DNA of 64,000 nucleotides, from positions 124,001-188,000 of the forward strand of contig JANXBW010000005.1 in NCBI GenBank assembly GCA_025060325.1, given 5' to 3'. The notes under the pieces were generated by a model. It saw nothing but the letters and a program-made list of their open reading frames with translations. It did no database searches and was not told the DNA's origin. Below, one piece after another: positions 1 through 9,004 of this stretch; the stretch's first letter is position 1; each line of letters starts with the position of its first letter. Position numbers and translations under genes: made by a program. Origin of the DNA: Thermoguttaceae bacterium (GTDB lineage: Bacteria; Planctomycetota; Planctomycetia; Pirellulales; Thermoguttaceae).

Positions 1-1973
1 CCAACGGGTCAAGCCGCTTTGAACATGTTAGGCAAATCCTCAAAGCCCATGCTTCCGCTCTTTCCGCACTAAGTACCGCCTTAGAGGTGCGGGCGTATAC
101 CTTTGGTCGGGAACTGATGCCGATACAGTTGACCAATGGCGAGTCGCTGCTGAGTCATCCTCCAGAACAACCGGAGTCGGCCCTTGCCTGGTCGCTCGAG
201 GAAGCCCTCCGGAGAGAAGCCGGGCGGCGAGTAGTTTCCATCATCTTGTTAACGGATGGAGCCCAGCGGGTGACTGGCACTCGGGATGTACCCGTCCACG
301 GCATTGCCACTCAACTCCAGCAGCAGCAAATCCCGGTTTTGAGCGTCCTCCTAGGGGAACCCCGGGGAATGGGCCGATTCTCGGATATCTCGGTCGATTC
401 ACTCCGGGCTCCAGCAGCTGCGGTTGTAGACGACGAGGTGGTCGTTTCGACAACTATTCATGTGGAAGGGTATCAAGGTCGACAGATTCCCGTGGAGCTA
501 TGGCTCGAAAGCCCGGCGCAGGGCCAACCGTTGTGCTCTGCCACTGTGGATGTCACAAGTGTTAGCCAAGCCTGCGCGGTGCAACTACCCTTCGTGCCAA
601 AAACCCCCGGGGAATTCAAACTTGTTGTCCGGGTGCCGACGCAACCCGGCGAGACAATTGCCCTGAATAACTCACGGGCGACGATTCTTCGAGTAACGAA
701 GGGGCGAGTAAGAGTGCTGATCGTGGATAGCTTTCCCCCGCGACCTGAGCTTGGGTTCTTGCGGCGGGCTTTGACTCTAGGGACTCAGCTGGAAATCGAT
801 ATTTTGACACTTGATCCCAAGGGCATTCCCAGCCAGCTGGGGGCCTTTCACCGTTGTCTGACCGAGCGCGAATACCAGGCTGTCATTCTCGGCAATATCC
901 CCAGCTGGATCGTTGACAAAAACGACTGGGAAATGCTCTGCCGGAAAGTCACGGAGGGAATGGGACTCTTAATGATCGGCGGCATGTGGAGTTTTGGCCC
1001 GGGTGGGTATGCGGACACTCCGCTTGCCGAAATCCTCCCGGTGCGGATGAGTCACCTCGAAATCCAGCGACCTGACGAACCGCCACGAACGGATGTGCAC
1101 ATCCCGGGACCGGTTAAGGTTCGGCCGACTTCTGAAGGAACCTCTCATCCAATGATTGACATCCGTGAGTTAGGGCAGCAAAACCAAATGATTTGGGACC
1201 GGTTGCCTGCGCTAGATGGCGCAAACAAATTCGACTCGCTGAAGCCGGCCGCCCAAGTTTTGTTGGAAACTTCGGAGCGCCAACCTGTGCTCGTCTATCA
1301 ACCGGCCGGCAAAGGTCGAGTAGCTGCCCTTGCTGTTGACTCTACATGGCGCTGGGCGCTGGCCGGGTACCCAGAGTTTTTCCGGCTGTTTTGGCGGACG
1401 ATTGTGACTTTTCTTGCCAACAAAGATCTGGTTCGCGAGGGCCGGGTTTGGATTGACCTTGCCGAGCGCGTCTATCGACCCAATAGTCCAGTTGACTTTT
1501 TCGTGGGACATGACCTGCCGGAGGACAAAGGCCGGCTTGAATTCTCGGCGCAGCTTCAACAAACAAAGCAGATCGTCGCACTTGAGCCACGGAGCGGGGA
1601 AAGAGGTTTTCGGGGCACGGTGCCTTCGCCTACTGCTCCGGGCGATTACACGGTCCTTGTTCAGGTCCGCCAGCAAGATAAGCTTCTTGAGGAAGCCACC
1701 GCCAGATTCCTGGTGGTCGAAGAAGATATTGAACTTGGCAACCCAGCGGCCGATCCCACTTTGCTTCAGTTATTGGCCACCGCGACCGGGGGCGAGGTTG
1801 TTCGGCCCGAAGAGTTCGGCCGTCTGCTAAACCGTCTGTCTCAACAAGCGGCACAGATGGAGGCCACGCTCGAGGTCCGCCAACCACTATGGGATCGCTG
1901 GCCCTGGCTCACCACTGTCCTGTGCCTCGTCAGCCTGGAGTGGTTCTTCCGGCGCCGGTGGGGCCTCGTTTGA
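1..1973 (+). CDS. VWA / glutamine-amidotransferase-like membrane protein, 5' end cut by the window
   Basis: The reading frame is open to the left edge, so the true start lies outside the window; the GTG at 87 is internal. The visible part starts inside a von Willebrand A-like fold (the strand SIILLTDGAQ carries the usual TDG). Next comes a beta-rich stretch, then a class I glutamine-amidotransferase-like fold (VRVLIVDS, then LLMIGGMWSFGPGGYADT) with no obvious catalytic Cys, and a last hydrophobic helix followed by an RRR cluster near the C-terminus. The pattern matches the large BatA-like membrane proteins common in planctomycetes, often next to MoxR-type ATPases, which would lie to the left. 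The likely role is a structural or assembly factor with its bulk outside the membrane. The molecular function is unknown. The family call is fairly secure. Confidence 0.75.
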   Translation, partial: NGSSRFEHVRQILKAHASALSALSTALEVRAYTFGRELMPIQLTNGESLLSHPPEQPESALAWSLEEALRREAGRRVVSIILLTDGAQRVTGTRDVPVHGIATQLQQQQIPVLSVLLGEPRGMGRFSDISVDSLRAPAAAVVDDEVVVSTTIHVEGYQGRQIPVELWLESPAQGQPLCSATVDVTSVSQACAVQLPFVPKTPGEFKLVVRVPTQPGETIALNNSRATILRVTKGRVRVLIVDSFPPRPELGFLRRALTLGTQLEIDILTLDPKGIPSQLGAFHRCLTEREYQAVILGNIPSWIVDKNDWEMLCRKVTEGMGLLMIGGMWSFGPGGYADTPLAEILPVRMSHLEIQRPDEPPRTDVHIPGPVKVRPTSEGTSHPMIDIRELGQQNQMIWDRLPALDGANKFDSLKPAAQVLLETSERQPVLVYQPAGKGRVAALAVDSTWRWALAGYPEFFRLFWRTIVTFLANKDLVREGRVWIDLAERVYRPNSPVDFFVGHDLPEDKGRLEFSAQLQQTKQIVALEPRSGERGFRGTVPSPTAPGDYTVLVQVRQQDKLLEEATARFLVVEEDIELGNPAADPTLLQLLATATGGEVVRPEEFGRLLNRLSQQAAQMEATLEVRQPLWDRWPWLTTVLCLVSLEWFFRRRWGLV

Positions 1974-2248
1974 GAGGACCGCTCTTTTCTCCCAATCCCG
2001 TCGGTCGCCCGGCTCATAATACCCGGCAAACTTTACCGAACCTGCCAAGCAACCCGCAGGCTTTGGCTACTGTGTCTGGTGCCCCTGATTGGAGGCTCAA
2101 CCGAATGCCCACCTAGGCTGCCCTACCCGGTTGCATTTACGGAGGGGTTAGCTAATGTTGAAGGTGTTTTCTGGTTTTTGGCGAGGAAATCCGTCCCCCG
2201 CATGGTTGAGGAAAGCAGCCGAGCTCCGAACTGGGGGAGCCTAAGCCT

Positions 2249-3220
2249 ATGGTCAGAGTCAGGTTAGGAGCAAGCGGACTGGAGGTCTCCCCGATCGCTT
2301 TTGGCACCTGGCAGTTGAGCAAGAAATATTGGGGCTCGCAGCCGAAGGAGGACATTATTGCAGCAATTTGGGAAGGTTTCGACCACGGGGTCAATCTGAT
2401 TGATACTGCCGAGGCATACGGCGCCGGATACGCGGAGAGCGTTGTCGGAGAAGCCATCCGCCATCTGCCGCGGCACGAGGTAGTGATCGCTACAAAAGTT
2501 TACAAGAGATTCGGCGAAAGCGGAGATGGCTGCCCTGATCTAACTGCCCCGGAAATCATCCGTCGGTGCGAGGGTTCACTCCGTCGCCTCGGTGTGGAAT
2601 ACATCGACATCTACTTTCTCCATTTTCTTGACCCCCTCACCCCTTACGAGGAAACCGCCGCGGCGATGGAACAGTTGCTCCGTCAGGGCAAGGTCCGGGC
2701 GATTGGGTTGAGTAACCACACCCTTGAACAAATCCGTGCTCACCGCCGTTATGCCCGGTATACCGTCATTCAGCCTTTTTATAGCTTGATTGACCCTCGG
2801 ATCGAAGAGGACATCATCCCCTACTGTCAAAGCGAAGGATTAGGGGTGATGGTGTATTCGCCGATGCATATGGGACTCCTGTCCGGCAAGTACGAAGGGA
2901 TCGAACAGTTTGACGACTTTCGTCGACACCACCCGGACTTCCAAGGGGAACGATTTGCCCGGCTGTGTCGTCAAGTGCGGCAATTGGCACCGATCGCGGC
3001 TCGTTATGGAATGACCATTTATCAACTTGTCCTTGTCGCGACACTGATGCACCCAGGGATTCACGCGGCTATTTGCGGCATAAAAAACCCACCGCAGATC
3101 GTCGAAGCGGCCGAAACTATGGGCCGAACAATCAGCCGAGAGGACTATTTCCTTATCCGTCGACTCGTTGCAGGCGTGCCCTCCAAGAAGCCGGCCGACG
3201 CTTCGGGCGTTCGAAGCTGA
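2249..3220 (+). CDS. Aldo/keto reductase
   Basis: This is a 323-aa NADP(H)-dependent aldo/keto reductase of the voltage-gated-potassium-channel-beta/YghZ-like group, a cytoplasmic TIM barrel that reduces aldehydes or ketones. The full catalytic tetrad is visible: Asp52 in LIDTAEAYG, Tyr57, Lys83 in IATKVYK, and His125 in FLHFLD. The ending of the barrel (AICGIKNPPQIVEAAE) is the usual cofactor-phosphate site. The ATG at 2249 has a GGGGGAG Shine-Dalgarno about 8 nt upstream. The gene stands alone, with 275 bp before it and a long non-coding stretch after it, so the context gives no substrate. Family confidence is high; the substrate is unknown. Confidence 0.93.
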   Translation: MVRVRLGASGLEVSPIAFGTWQLSKKYWGSQPKEDIIAAIWEGFDHGVNLIDTAEAYGAGYAESVVGEAIRHLPRHEVVIATKVYKRFGESGDGCPDLTAPEIIRRCEGSLRRLGVEYIDIYFLHFLDPLTPYEETAAAMEQLLRQGKVRAIGLSNHTLEQIRAHRRYARYTVIQPFYSLIDPRIEEDIIPYCQSEGLGVMVYSPMHMGLLSGKYEGIEQFDDFRRHHPDFQGERFARLCRQVRQLAPIAARYGMTIYQLVLVATLMHPGIHAAICGIKNPPQIVEAAETMGRTISREDYFLIRRLVAGVPSKKPADASGVRS

Positions 3221-4675
3221 CTGCGTCAGCCGTGTCTGTCGACCGAGTTAAAACCAGATCGGCTCGGAAACCCAATGGGGACTTCTTGAAAGCTTGTTGA
3301 CAGATTGGGAACGGTGCGCCCGCCCTTGGGCCCGGAAGGAACAAGGTAGGACGCTGATGTCATTCCGGATGGGTTGACCGCTCGGTTCCTCGCCAACCTC
3401 CACAGATGTCAGCAGGTCCGTCACAGATGTCAGCAGGTCCGTCAGCCTCATTGAGCCAATGTTAAACAGTCGCCGCCGTGTTGACTAAGAACAGTCTCGG
3501 GTGCTTTCGGAGGTAACCTGCCGGTGCCTCCAGCCGGCGGAATAGTGGGTTCGGCCAGTGCCACTGACGGCCGAAAACACATATGGCTCTATCTAGGGCG
3601 CAGTTTATCAGCGGAAGCGACCCGAGGAGCTATTCGCAGTAGCTTCGCTTCTCAAAAGCGTTAGGTCTGGAAGAAAGCTTCGCCGCGATTTCAGGGTCGA
3701 ACCATGGCATTGCAAGCCCCCATCAGGTAGGGAGTCAGAACCCTCAAGGGGAGGCAAGTTACAGGAAGCCGCACAGAGAGACTCCCTTGTTGAGCGTTTA
3801 ATAGTCCGGGAAAACTTGAAGAGACCTGCTGGTCCAAGGCGGCCAGGATTTGCCGCCGTACAGGTCGTGCCGAGGCAAGCAAACCGGCTGGTCTCGAGGC
3901 GCCGGTGGCCGGCTGGCCCAGATCAATGCCCCGGGGGGAGACAGCTGCCAAGCGAGAGGACTCGGAAACGGGCTGAGGCAGCTAGCGCGGAATCACAAAA
4001 ACGGGAATAGCCCCTGGATTTCGGGAGTTAGCCACCCGCGACTGGTGTTTTTAGCTCCACGCTGAGTGTACGAGTTTTTGCTTGGAGCTGCCGCTACGAG
4101 AACGGCTTCGGCCTGCCCGCAAAAGAAGTTCGCAGCCTGACAGAAGCTCCGTTGGCTAAGTGGATCCTACATAGGAAACACTCCGCAGCTTCCTTAACCG
4201 TGGAACAGCAATCGGTGTCTGACGGCCCGAGAAAGCCGGAGTTGCACCGCTGAGCCCAATTGCGGACTTTTCCGGGCGGTGAGAACGTTCGGCCTACCGG
4301 CGGAAAAATCGTTAGCGCAATCCAAGCGACGCATTACCAACCTCGCCGCAATAAGGCAAACAATGCCCGCCCCTCGGTAGTTCTCGTCAAGATTCTGCTA
4401 GCGAGTGGCACCTTAGGCATTTCCCAGGACGTCAATCCGGCCCCTCTCGCCCCAAGTGGAAGGAACGGAAATCGGATACGTAAACCCGTCAACGAGCAGG
4501 CCGGATGGCTCGCCGCGAAGAGAGTTGCAAAAGTAACTATGTTAATTAGTGAAGTGCTGCGTTACTTTCTGCAGGGCTGCCCAGCGCCCGGAGGCGCGTG
4601 AACTTGGGCCTAGACCGGTGCCCCCGAGTTCCTCTTCGGGAAGAAAAATTTTTTCTGAACTTTCTGGCTTAGTGT
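3221..4675. other. Non-coding stretch of about 1.45 kb
   Basis: No convincing gene on either strand. The ORFs here are short, differ between frames and lack Shine-Dalgarno sequences. It holds a perfect 21-bp tandem repeat (3401-3442) and ends at a strong promoter (4676-4704). I looked for RNase P RNA, SRP RNA and tmRNA signatures and found none. Confidence 0.6.
3401..3442. repeat. Perfect 21-bp tandem duplication
   Basis: The unit CACAGATGTCAGCAGGTCCGT-type 21-mer occurs twice head to tail (3401-3421 and 3422-3442) with no mismatch, and the next two bases (CA) continue the pattern. It lies in non-coding DNA downstream of the aldo/keto reductase. Two copies suggest a slippage duplication, not a functional array. 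Confidence 0.9.
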
Positions 4676-4704
4676 TTGACAAGCCCCCCGTTACGTTTTA
4701 CAAT
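4676..4704 (+). promoter_or_regulatory. Near-consensus sigma-70 promoter of the haem/propeller cluster
   Basis: TTGACA (4676-4681), a 17-bp spacer, then TACAAT (4699-4704). This matches the -35 fully and the -10 in five of six bases, with ideal spacing. Transcription should start near 4711, about 70 nt before the GTG at 4780. It lies inside the longest possible ORF of the next gene, which argues against the upstream start at 4549. Confidence 0.85.
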
Positions 4705-4779
4705 CTCCGGTGTCTTGTGTGGGAAATTTGCCAGACTGTCTCGCAATCACCCGAACTGATTCTTTGGGGGAAAGTACAC

Positions 4780-6987
4780 GTGAGCGCGGGGGAGGCAGCG
4801 GCTGCCAAGTGGGTTACTGTATCGGTCGGTTTGGCTCATCGTAAACTTCAGACCGCCTTCCGGCGATTTACCATCGTGGAGCGGCATCATGGAGGATCCG
4901 CATGCAAACTTCTCGCCGGGGCGATCCTTGCTTTGTGTGCTGCGCTTTTGGTTCCTTATCAATTGGTGCTCGGGAGTGGAATCGCCGAGGCAAGTGCGGA
5001 GCCCGCCGCGCGAAGCGATTTGGCTTCAGGCCCGGGGGGTTCGGCCACTAATCTCCCACCCATCGTTTTTACTCAGATCCCGCGCCTCAATGGGTCATCG
5101 GAAGCCGAAGGCAACTCCGGCAATCCATTGAAGAATGCTTTCCAGCTAGTGCCCGAAGGAGGCCGGCTGGTTGTGCTGGGCTTGGGACGAAATCCACAAA
5201 TCCTCACCAAAGATTTTCAGAGTGCGGCAGATCCGGAGGTCTCATTCGACGGAAAAAGGCTGCTTTTTGCCGGCAAGAAAGCAGGAGAAAAGTTTTGGCA
5301 GATTTACGAGGTTGCTTTGGATGGGTCCCCGCCCCGGCAAGTTGCCCAACTTGCTGCTGACTGTCGGTTGCCCTTGTATCAGCCGTCGCTTTTTACGCTG
5401 GATGCTGCCGCGCCCTGGTACCAGGTTGCCTTCGTCTCATGGGCTCACGGCCAGTGGACGGAAGCGGGGGTGGGGCAAGCTTGGCAAGTTTACTCTTGTC
5501 GACTGGACGGGACCGACGTGCGACAGTTGACTTTCTCGCTTACGCATTGCGGGGAATTGTGCGTGGTTCCTGACGGCCGGATGGTCTTTCCCGAATGGTG
5601 GCGGAAGGACCCGGTGCGCGATCCGGTCGGCAAAACCCTGCTCATGGGGATTAATATCGACGGTACCGACTATGCCTTGTTCGGCGAGCCCGCCGGCAAA
5701 CGTTTCAAGCGCATGCCGTGCTTTAGCCCGAAAGGGTTTATGGTCTTTGTCGAGGGAGACGAGCTTGGCCCGTATGGTTCTGGTCAGCTTGGATTTCTTT
5801 CGTATCGTCGTCCGTTACGAAGTTATCAGCCGTTAACCACCCCGCAGGAGGGTTGGTTTCATTCGCCGGGGCCGCTTCCGGACGGCACGATTCTCGTCGC
5901 TCATCAACCGCCGGATCGACCCACTTTTGGAATTTGGCAGTTAGACATCGTCAACGGTCGGAAGGTTTGTATCTTTGACGATCCGAACTACGATGAGCTG
6001 CAGCCTCGGGCAATAGCCCCCCGGTCAGAGGCGGACGGCCGCTCAAGCGTGGTTGACTATGCCAAGTCCACGGGCAAGCTGTATTGCCTGACGGCCAAGA
6101 TCTCTGATTTACCCCGGCAGCAATGGCCCCCTTCTGGGAAACTGCGGGTACGGGTGCTGGAGGGGCTCCCTTATTCGGATCCCAGCCAAGCCCAGTTTTA
6201 TGGCCCCGGGTTTTTGTCGGGTTCGCCTTCAGCTAGCATTGGTCCGGCAGTGGGCCGGCGATTCCTCGGGGAATTTGACTTGGAGGCCGACGGTTCTTTC
6301 CAGGCGGAAGTACCCGCCGACATCCCACTGGAGTTACAGATTGTTGATGAATCGGGCTTAAATGTCCGCAGTTGTCGGTGGATTTGGGTCAAGCCCAACG
6401 AGAACCGCGGATGCATCGGCTGCCATGAGGACGGGGAGCTCACCCCACCGAATGATTTTGCTCAGGCATTGGGCAAGGCAGCAGTCAAGTTAACGTTGCC
6501 TCCGGAAAGACGCCGACGGCCGGATTTCTTGAAGGACGTGTGGCCGATTGTCCGGGAGAAATGTGTAGCTTGTCATAGCACGCCGGAACATCCTGTGCGT
6601 CTTGTGGATGATAAGCAGCTTAAGGCAGTTGCGCCGGGTTCGCCCGAAGAAAAGAAGCTGGCTTGGGAGGTTTACGTCGCTCTCGTCGGAGGCTCTGACA
6701 AACAAGCGAGCGCCCAGCCAGGTCAAAAGGACCGAGCGCCGGTCATTTACCCTGGGCATGCCAGACTAAGCAGATTGGTGTGGCATGTATTTGGGACAAA
6801 CACGGCCCGACCGTGGGATGAAGGAATGACCGGCTTGTCGGCCAGTCCCATTCCGACCGAAGGCAAAGTTCAGTTTACGGTTGATGAACGGCAGACTCTG
6901 GTTGAGTGGATCGATCTTGGGGCCAACTTTTGCGACCCGCCCCGGCTAGGTGTGAATCCACGGCCAACTGGGGCGGGAAGCAACTAG
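4780..6987 (+). CDS. HzsA-related exported propeller protein with two c-type haem motifs
   Basis: A 735-aa exported protein. A TolB/PD40-like beta-propeller fills the first two thirds (for example DPEVSFDGKRLLFAGKK). Two haem-binding motifs follow in the C-terminal third: CIGCH at 545-549, inside the phrase NENRGCIGCHEDGELTPP, and CVACH at 595-599. Propeller plus this C-terminal haem region resembles the alpha subunit of hydrazine synthase and the 'HzsA-related' proteins of non-anammox planctomycetes. The anammox reaction is not implied, since no partner subunits are present. The start is GTG 4780 with GGGGGAAAG upstream, because the promoter at 4676-4704 rules out GTG 4549; GTG 4876 would give a more compact signal peptide. 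The signal core is LLAGAILALCAALL, ending in ASA. First gene of the cluster. Confidence 0.8.
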   Translation: MSAGEAAAAKWVTVSVGLAHRKLQTAFRRFTIVERHHGGSACKLLAGAILALCAALLVPYQLVLGSGIAEASAEPAARSDLASGPGGSATNLPPIVFTQIPRLNGSSEAEGNSGNPLKNAFQLVPEGGRLVVLGLGRNPQILTKDFQSAADPEVSFDGKRLLFAGKKAGEKFWQIYEVALDGSPPRQVAQLAADCRLPLYQPSLFTLDAAAPWYQVAFVSWAHGQWTEAGVGQAWQVYSCRLDGTDVRQLTFSLTHCGELCVVPDGRMVFPEWWRKDPVRDPVGKTLLMGINIDGTDYALFGEPAGKRFKRMPCFSPKGFMVFVEGDELGPYGSGQLGFLSYRRPLRSYQPLTTPQEGWFHSPGPLPDGTILVAHQPPDRPTFGIWQLDIVNGRKVCIFDDPNYDELQPRAIAPRSEADGRSSVVDYAKSTGKLYCLTAKISDLPRQQWPPSGKLRVRVLEGLPYSDPSQAQFYGPGFLSGSPSASIGPAVGRRFLGEFDLEADGSFQAEVPADIPLELQIVDESGLNVRSCRWIWVKPNENRGCIGCHEDGELTPPNDFAQALGKAAVKLTLPPERRRRPDFLKDVWPIVREKCVACHSTPEHPVRLVDDKQLKAVAPGSPEEKKLAWEVYVALVGGSDKQASAQPGQKDRAPVIYPGHARLSRLVWHVFGTNTARPWDEGMTGLSASPIPTEGKVQFTVDERQTLVEWIDLGANFCDPPRLGVNPRPTGAGSN

Positions 6988-7137
6988 CGGTTTTGGGCTG
7001 GGAAGCGGGTGAGCACTCCGAGGCTTTACCGCAACGTGCGAGGCCGCCGCGGTGGCTCAAGAAGCTTGTAAGCCCCAGTGAACCGGTAAGATTCGATCTA
7101 AGCGAGAGAGACACGGGGGCAACGCAGGGTCATACAG

Positions 7138-7177
7138 GCCGGATTAGCTCAAGGGTGAGCATTTGTCCCGGCTTTTT
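7138..7177 (+). terminator. Terminator-like hairpin between the HzsA-like and CRTAC1 genes
   Basis: GCCGG (7138-7142) pairs with CCGGC (7168-7172), enclosing an inner GCTC/GAGC stem (7147-7150 with 7157-7160), directly followed by TTTTT (7173-7177). It sits 150 nt after the HzsA-like stop and 57 nt before the next start. It may end the first transcript or attenuate read-through. Confidence 0.55.
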
Positions 7178-7233
7178 CGGACCGCCAGGGAAAAAGAGTC
7201 TTCGAGCTTGGTCTATTCCCGAGGATTTAGGCC

Positions 7234-8958
7234 GTGAAGCTAGTTGGTAGGTGGTCGAAGCTATCTCGTAGTTGCTTCCAACTGTCCGTCTCGTTCGGAA
7301 TCATGACGGCTTTCGTGCTCCTCGTGGCAGCAGGGGGCATCATAGCGAGGGAGGCTGTCGGTCAGGAGTGGCTCCCCGTTTTTGTGGACGTTACAGACGA
7401 AGCCGGTATTCGTTTTAAACACAGTTACGGGGACTACCGCCTCAGCAACATCGTGGAAGGTACGGGCGCCGGGGTCGGATGTTTTGATTATGATGGCGAC
7501 GGCTACTTGGACCTCTACTTTTTAAACGGGGCTTGGACCGAGGGGGTTAGCGATACGCGGGGGCGGGAACTTCGGGGCAAGCTTTTCAATGCCTTGTATC
7601 GGAACAACGGGAACGGGACGTTCTCCGACGTGACATTTTCTGCCGGTGTGGGGGATACGGGGTTTGGGTTTGGTTGTTCAGCAGCAGATTACGACGCCGA
7701 CGGTTTCCTCGACTTGTACGTGGCCAACTATGGGGAAAACAAGCTTTACCGCAATAACGGGGATGGAACATTCACCGATGTAACTGCGACCGCGGGAGTG
7801 GGTGATCCGCGCTGGTCGGTTTCGTCCGTGTGGTTCGACGCTGACCAGGATGGGGACATTGATGTTTACGTGGCCAACTATCTTCAGTACGACGCCGGGA
7901 AATTCCGCTGGTTTTACGCCGCCGCGGGATATCCCGGGCCACTAAGCTACCACGGCCAACCTGACGCACTTTATAGCAACAACGGCGATGGCACCTTTAA
8001 GGATGTGACACATGAATCCGGAGTGTACCAGCCCGAAGGTCGGGCGATGAGTGTCACGGTGGCCGATCTCGACGGCGACGGGCTTTTGGACATCTATGTG
8101 CCCAACGACGCGATGGAGAACTTTTTCTTCCGGGGGTTAGGAGGCGGAAAATTCCACGAGGAGGCTCTGGAGTGGGGCCTAGCTTTCGGAGAAGGTGGAC
8201 AAAATGTCTCCTCAATGGGGCCAAGCGTGGGGGATATCGACCGGGATGGGAGGCTTGACCTTTTTATCCCGGATATGAGTTACTCGTGTTTGCTAGTCAA
8301 TCGCGGGACCTATTTCGAAGACTGGACGGCCCGCACCAATTTAGCGCTGCTTTGCGGGCAATACATTAGTTGGGGCGGTGTGCTCTTTGACATGGATAAC
8401 AACGGATACCTGGACCTATTTGTGGCCACCGGCGATGCTCACTTCGAATTCCCTGACGAGGACGTATTGGTTTGGAACGACGGCCAGGGGAAGTTTATCG
8501 ACGTAGCGGACCGTTGCGGGGCCCATTTCCGGCGGGAATATGTGGGACGTGGCGCCGCTTGTGTCGACTATGACAACGACGGGGATATGGACATTGTTGT
8601 TGTGAACCTTAACGACCGATCCCGCTTGTTGCGGAACGAAGGGGGCAATCAAAACAACTGGCTTAAGGTTTTAGCTAAGACAGAGGATGGCCGCTGTGAT
8701 GCCCTGGGTGCTTTAGTCACGGTGGAGGTCGCCAGTCTCAAGCAGGTTCAACATCTTATTCCCGTAGTGGGGTACCTGTCGCAATCCGATAACAGACTTC
8801 ACTTTGGACTGGGTAAGCATCCAAAAGCCGACAAAGTCTCCATCCGCTGGCCGGATGGACGTGTGGCCGAACTGAGGGATGTGCCGGCAAACACTTTCAT
8901 AGAAGTTGTCCCGAAACCGAATGGCGAAAGTTGGGTCCTTGTGCGACCCCTCCCGTAG
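7234..8958 (+). CDS. CRTAC1-family exported protein (FG-GAP repeats plus ASPIC/UnbV domain)
   Basis: A 574-aa secreted integrin-like beta-propeller. At least seven calcium-loop repeats of the FG-GAP/VCBS type are visible, such as FDYDGDGYLDLYFLN, ADYDADGFLDLYVANY, ADLDGDGLLDIYVPND and VDYDNDGDMDIVVVN. The C-terminal ASPIC/UnbV domain runs from about NWLKVLAKTEDG to the end and includes VSIRWPDGRV. GTG 7234 starts a signal peptide (core IMTAFVLLVAAGGII) and has a GAGGA element 9 nt upstream. Proteins of this family are thought to bind ligands or partners outside the membrane; no reaction is known. The gene ends 46 nt before the ten-haem gene, so the two are probably co-transcribed. Confidence 0.9.
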   Translation: MKLVGRWSKLSRSCFQLSVSFGIMTAFVLLVAAGGIIAREAVGQEWLPVFVDVTDEAGIRFKHSYGDYRLSNIVEGTGAGVGCFDYDGDGYLDLYFLNGAWTEGVSDTRGRELRGKLFNALYRNNGNGTFSDVTFSAGVGDTGFGFGCSAADYDADGFLDLYVANYGENKLYRNNGDGTFTDVTATAGVGDPRWSVSSVWFDADQDGDIDVYVANYLQYDAGKFRWFYAAAGYPGPLSYHGQPDALYSNNGDGTFKDVTHESGVYQPEGRAMSVTVADLDGDGLLDIYVPNDAMENFFFRGLGGGKFHEEALEWGLAFGEGGQNVSSMGPSVGDIDRDGRLDLFIPDMSYSCLLVNRGTYFEDWTARTNLALLCGQYISWGGVLFDMDNNGYLDLFVATGDAHFEFPDEDVLVWNDGQGKFIDVADRCGAHFRREYVGRGAACVDYDNDGDMDIVVVNLNDRSRLLRNEGGNQNNWLKVLAKTEDGRCDALGALVTVEVASLKQVQHLIPVVGYLSQSDNRLHFGLGKHPKADKVSIRWPDGRVAELRDVPANTFIEVVPKPNGESWVLVRPLP

Positions 8959-9004
8959 CATGGGTGGTGGAGTAAGTCGGGGAATCTCCTCGGAGGTTGC
9001 GGCT

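Noticed and set aside
3301-3360. A GGAAGGAAC-type segment reminiscent of SRP RNA
   Set aside because: The conserved GGAAG...AGCAGC pairing of the SRP helix-8 loop is missing.
4902-5050. ATG 4902 with GGAGG upstream, in another frame of the HzsA-like gene
   Set aside because: The frame stops after about 50 codons and lacks the signal peptide and propeller that the main frame shows.
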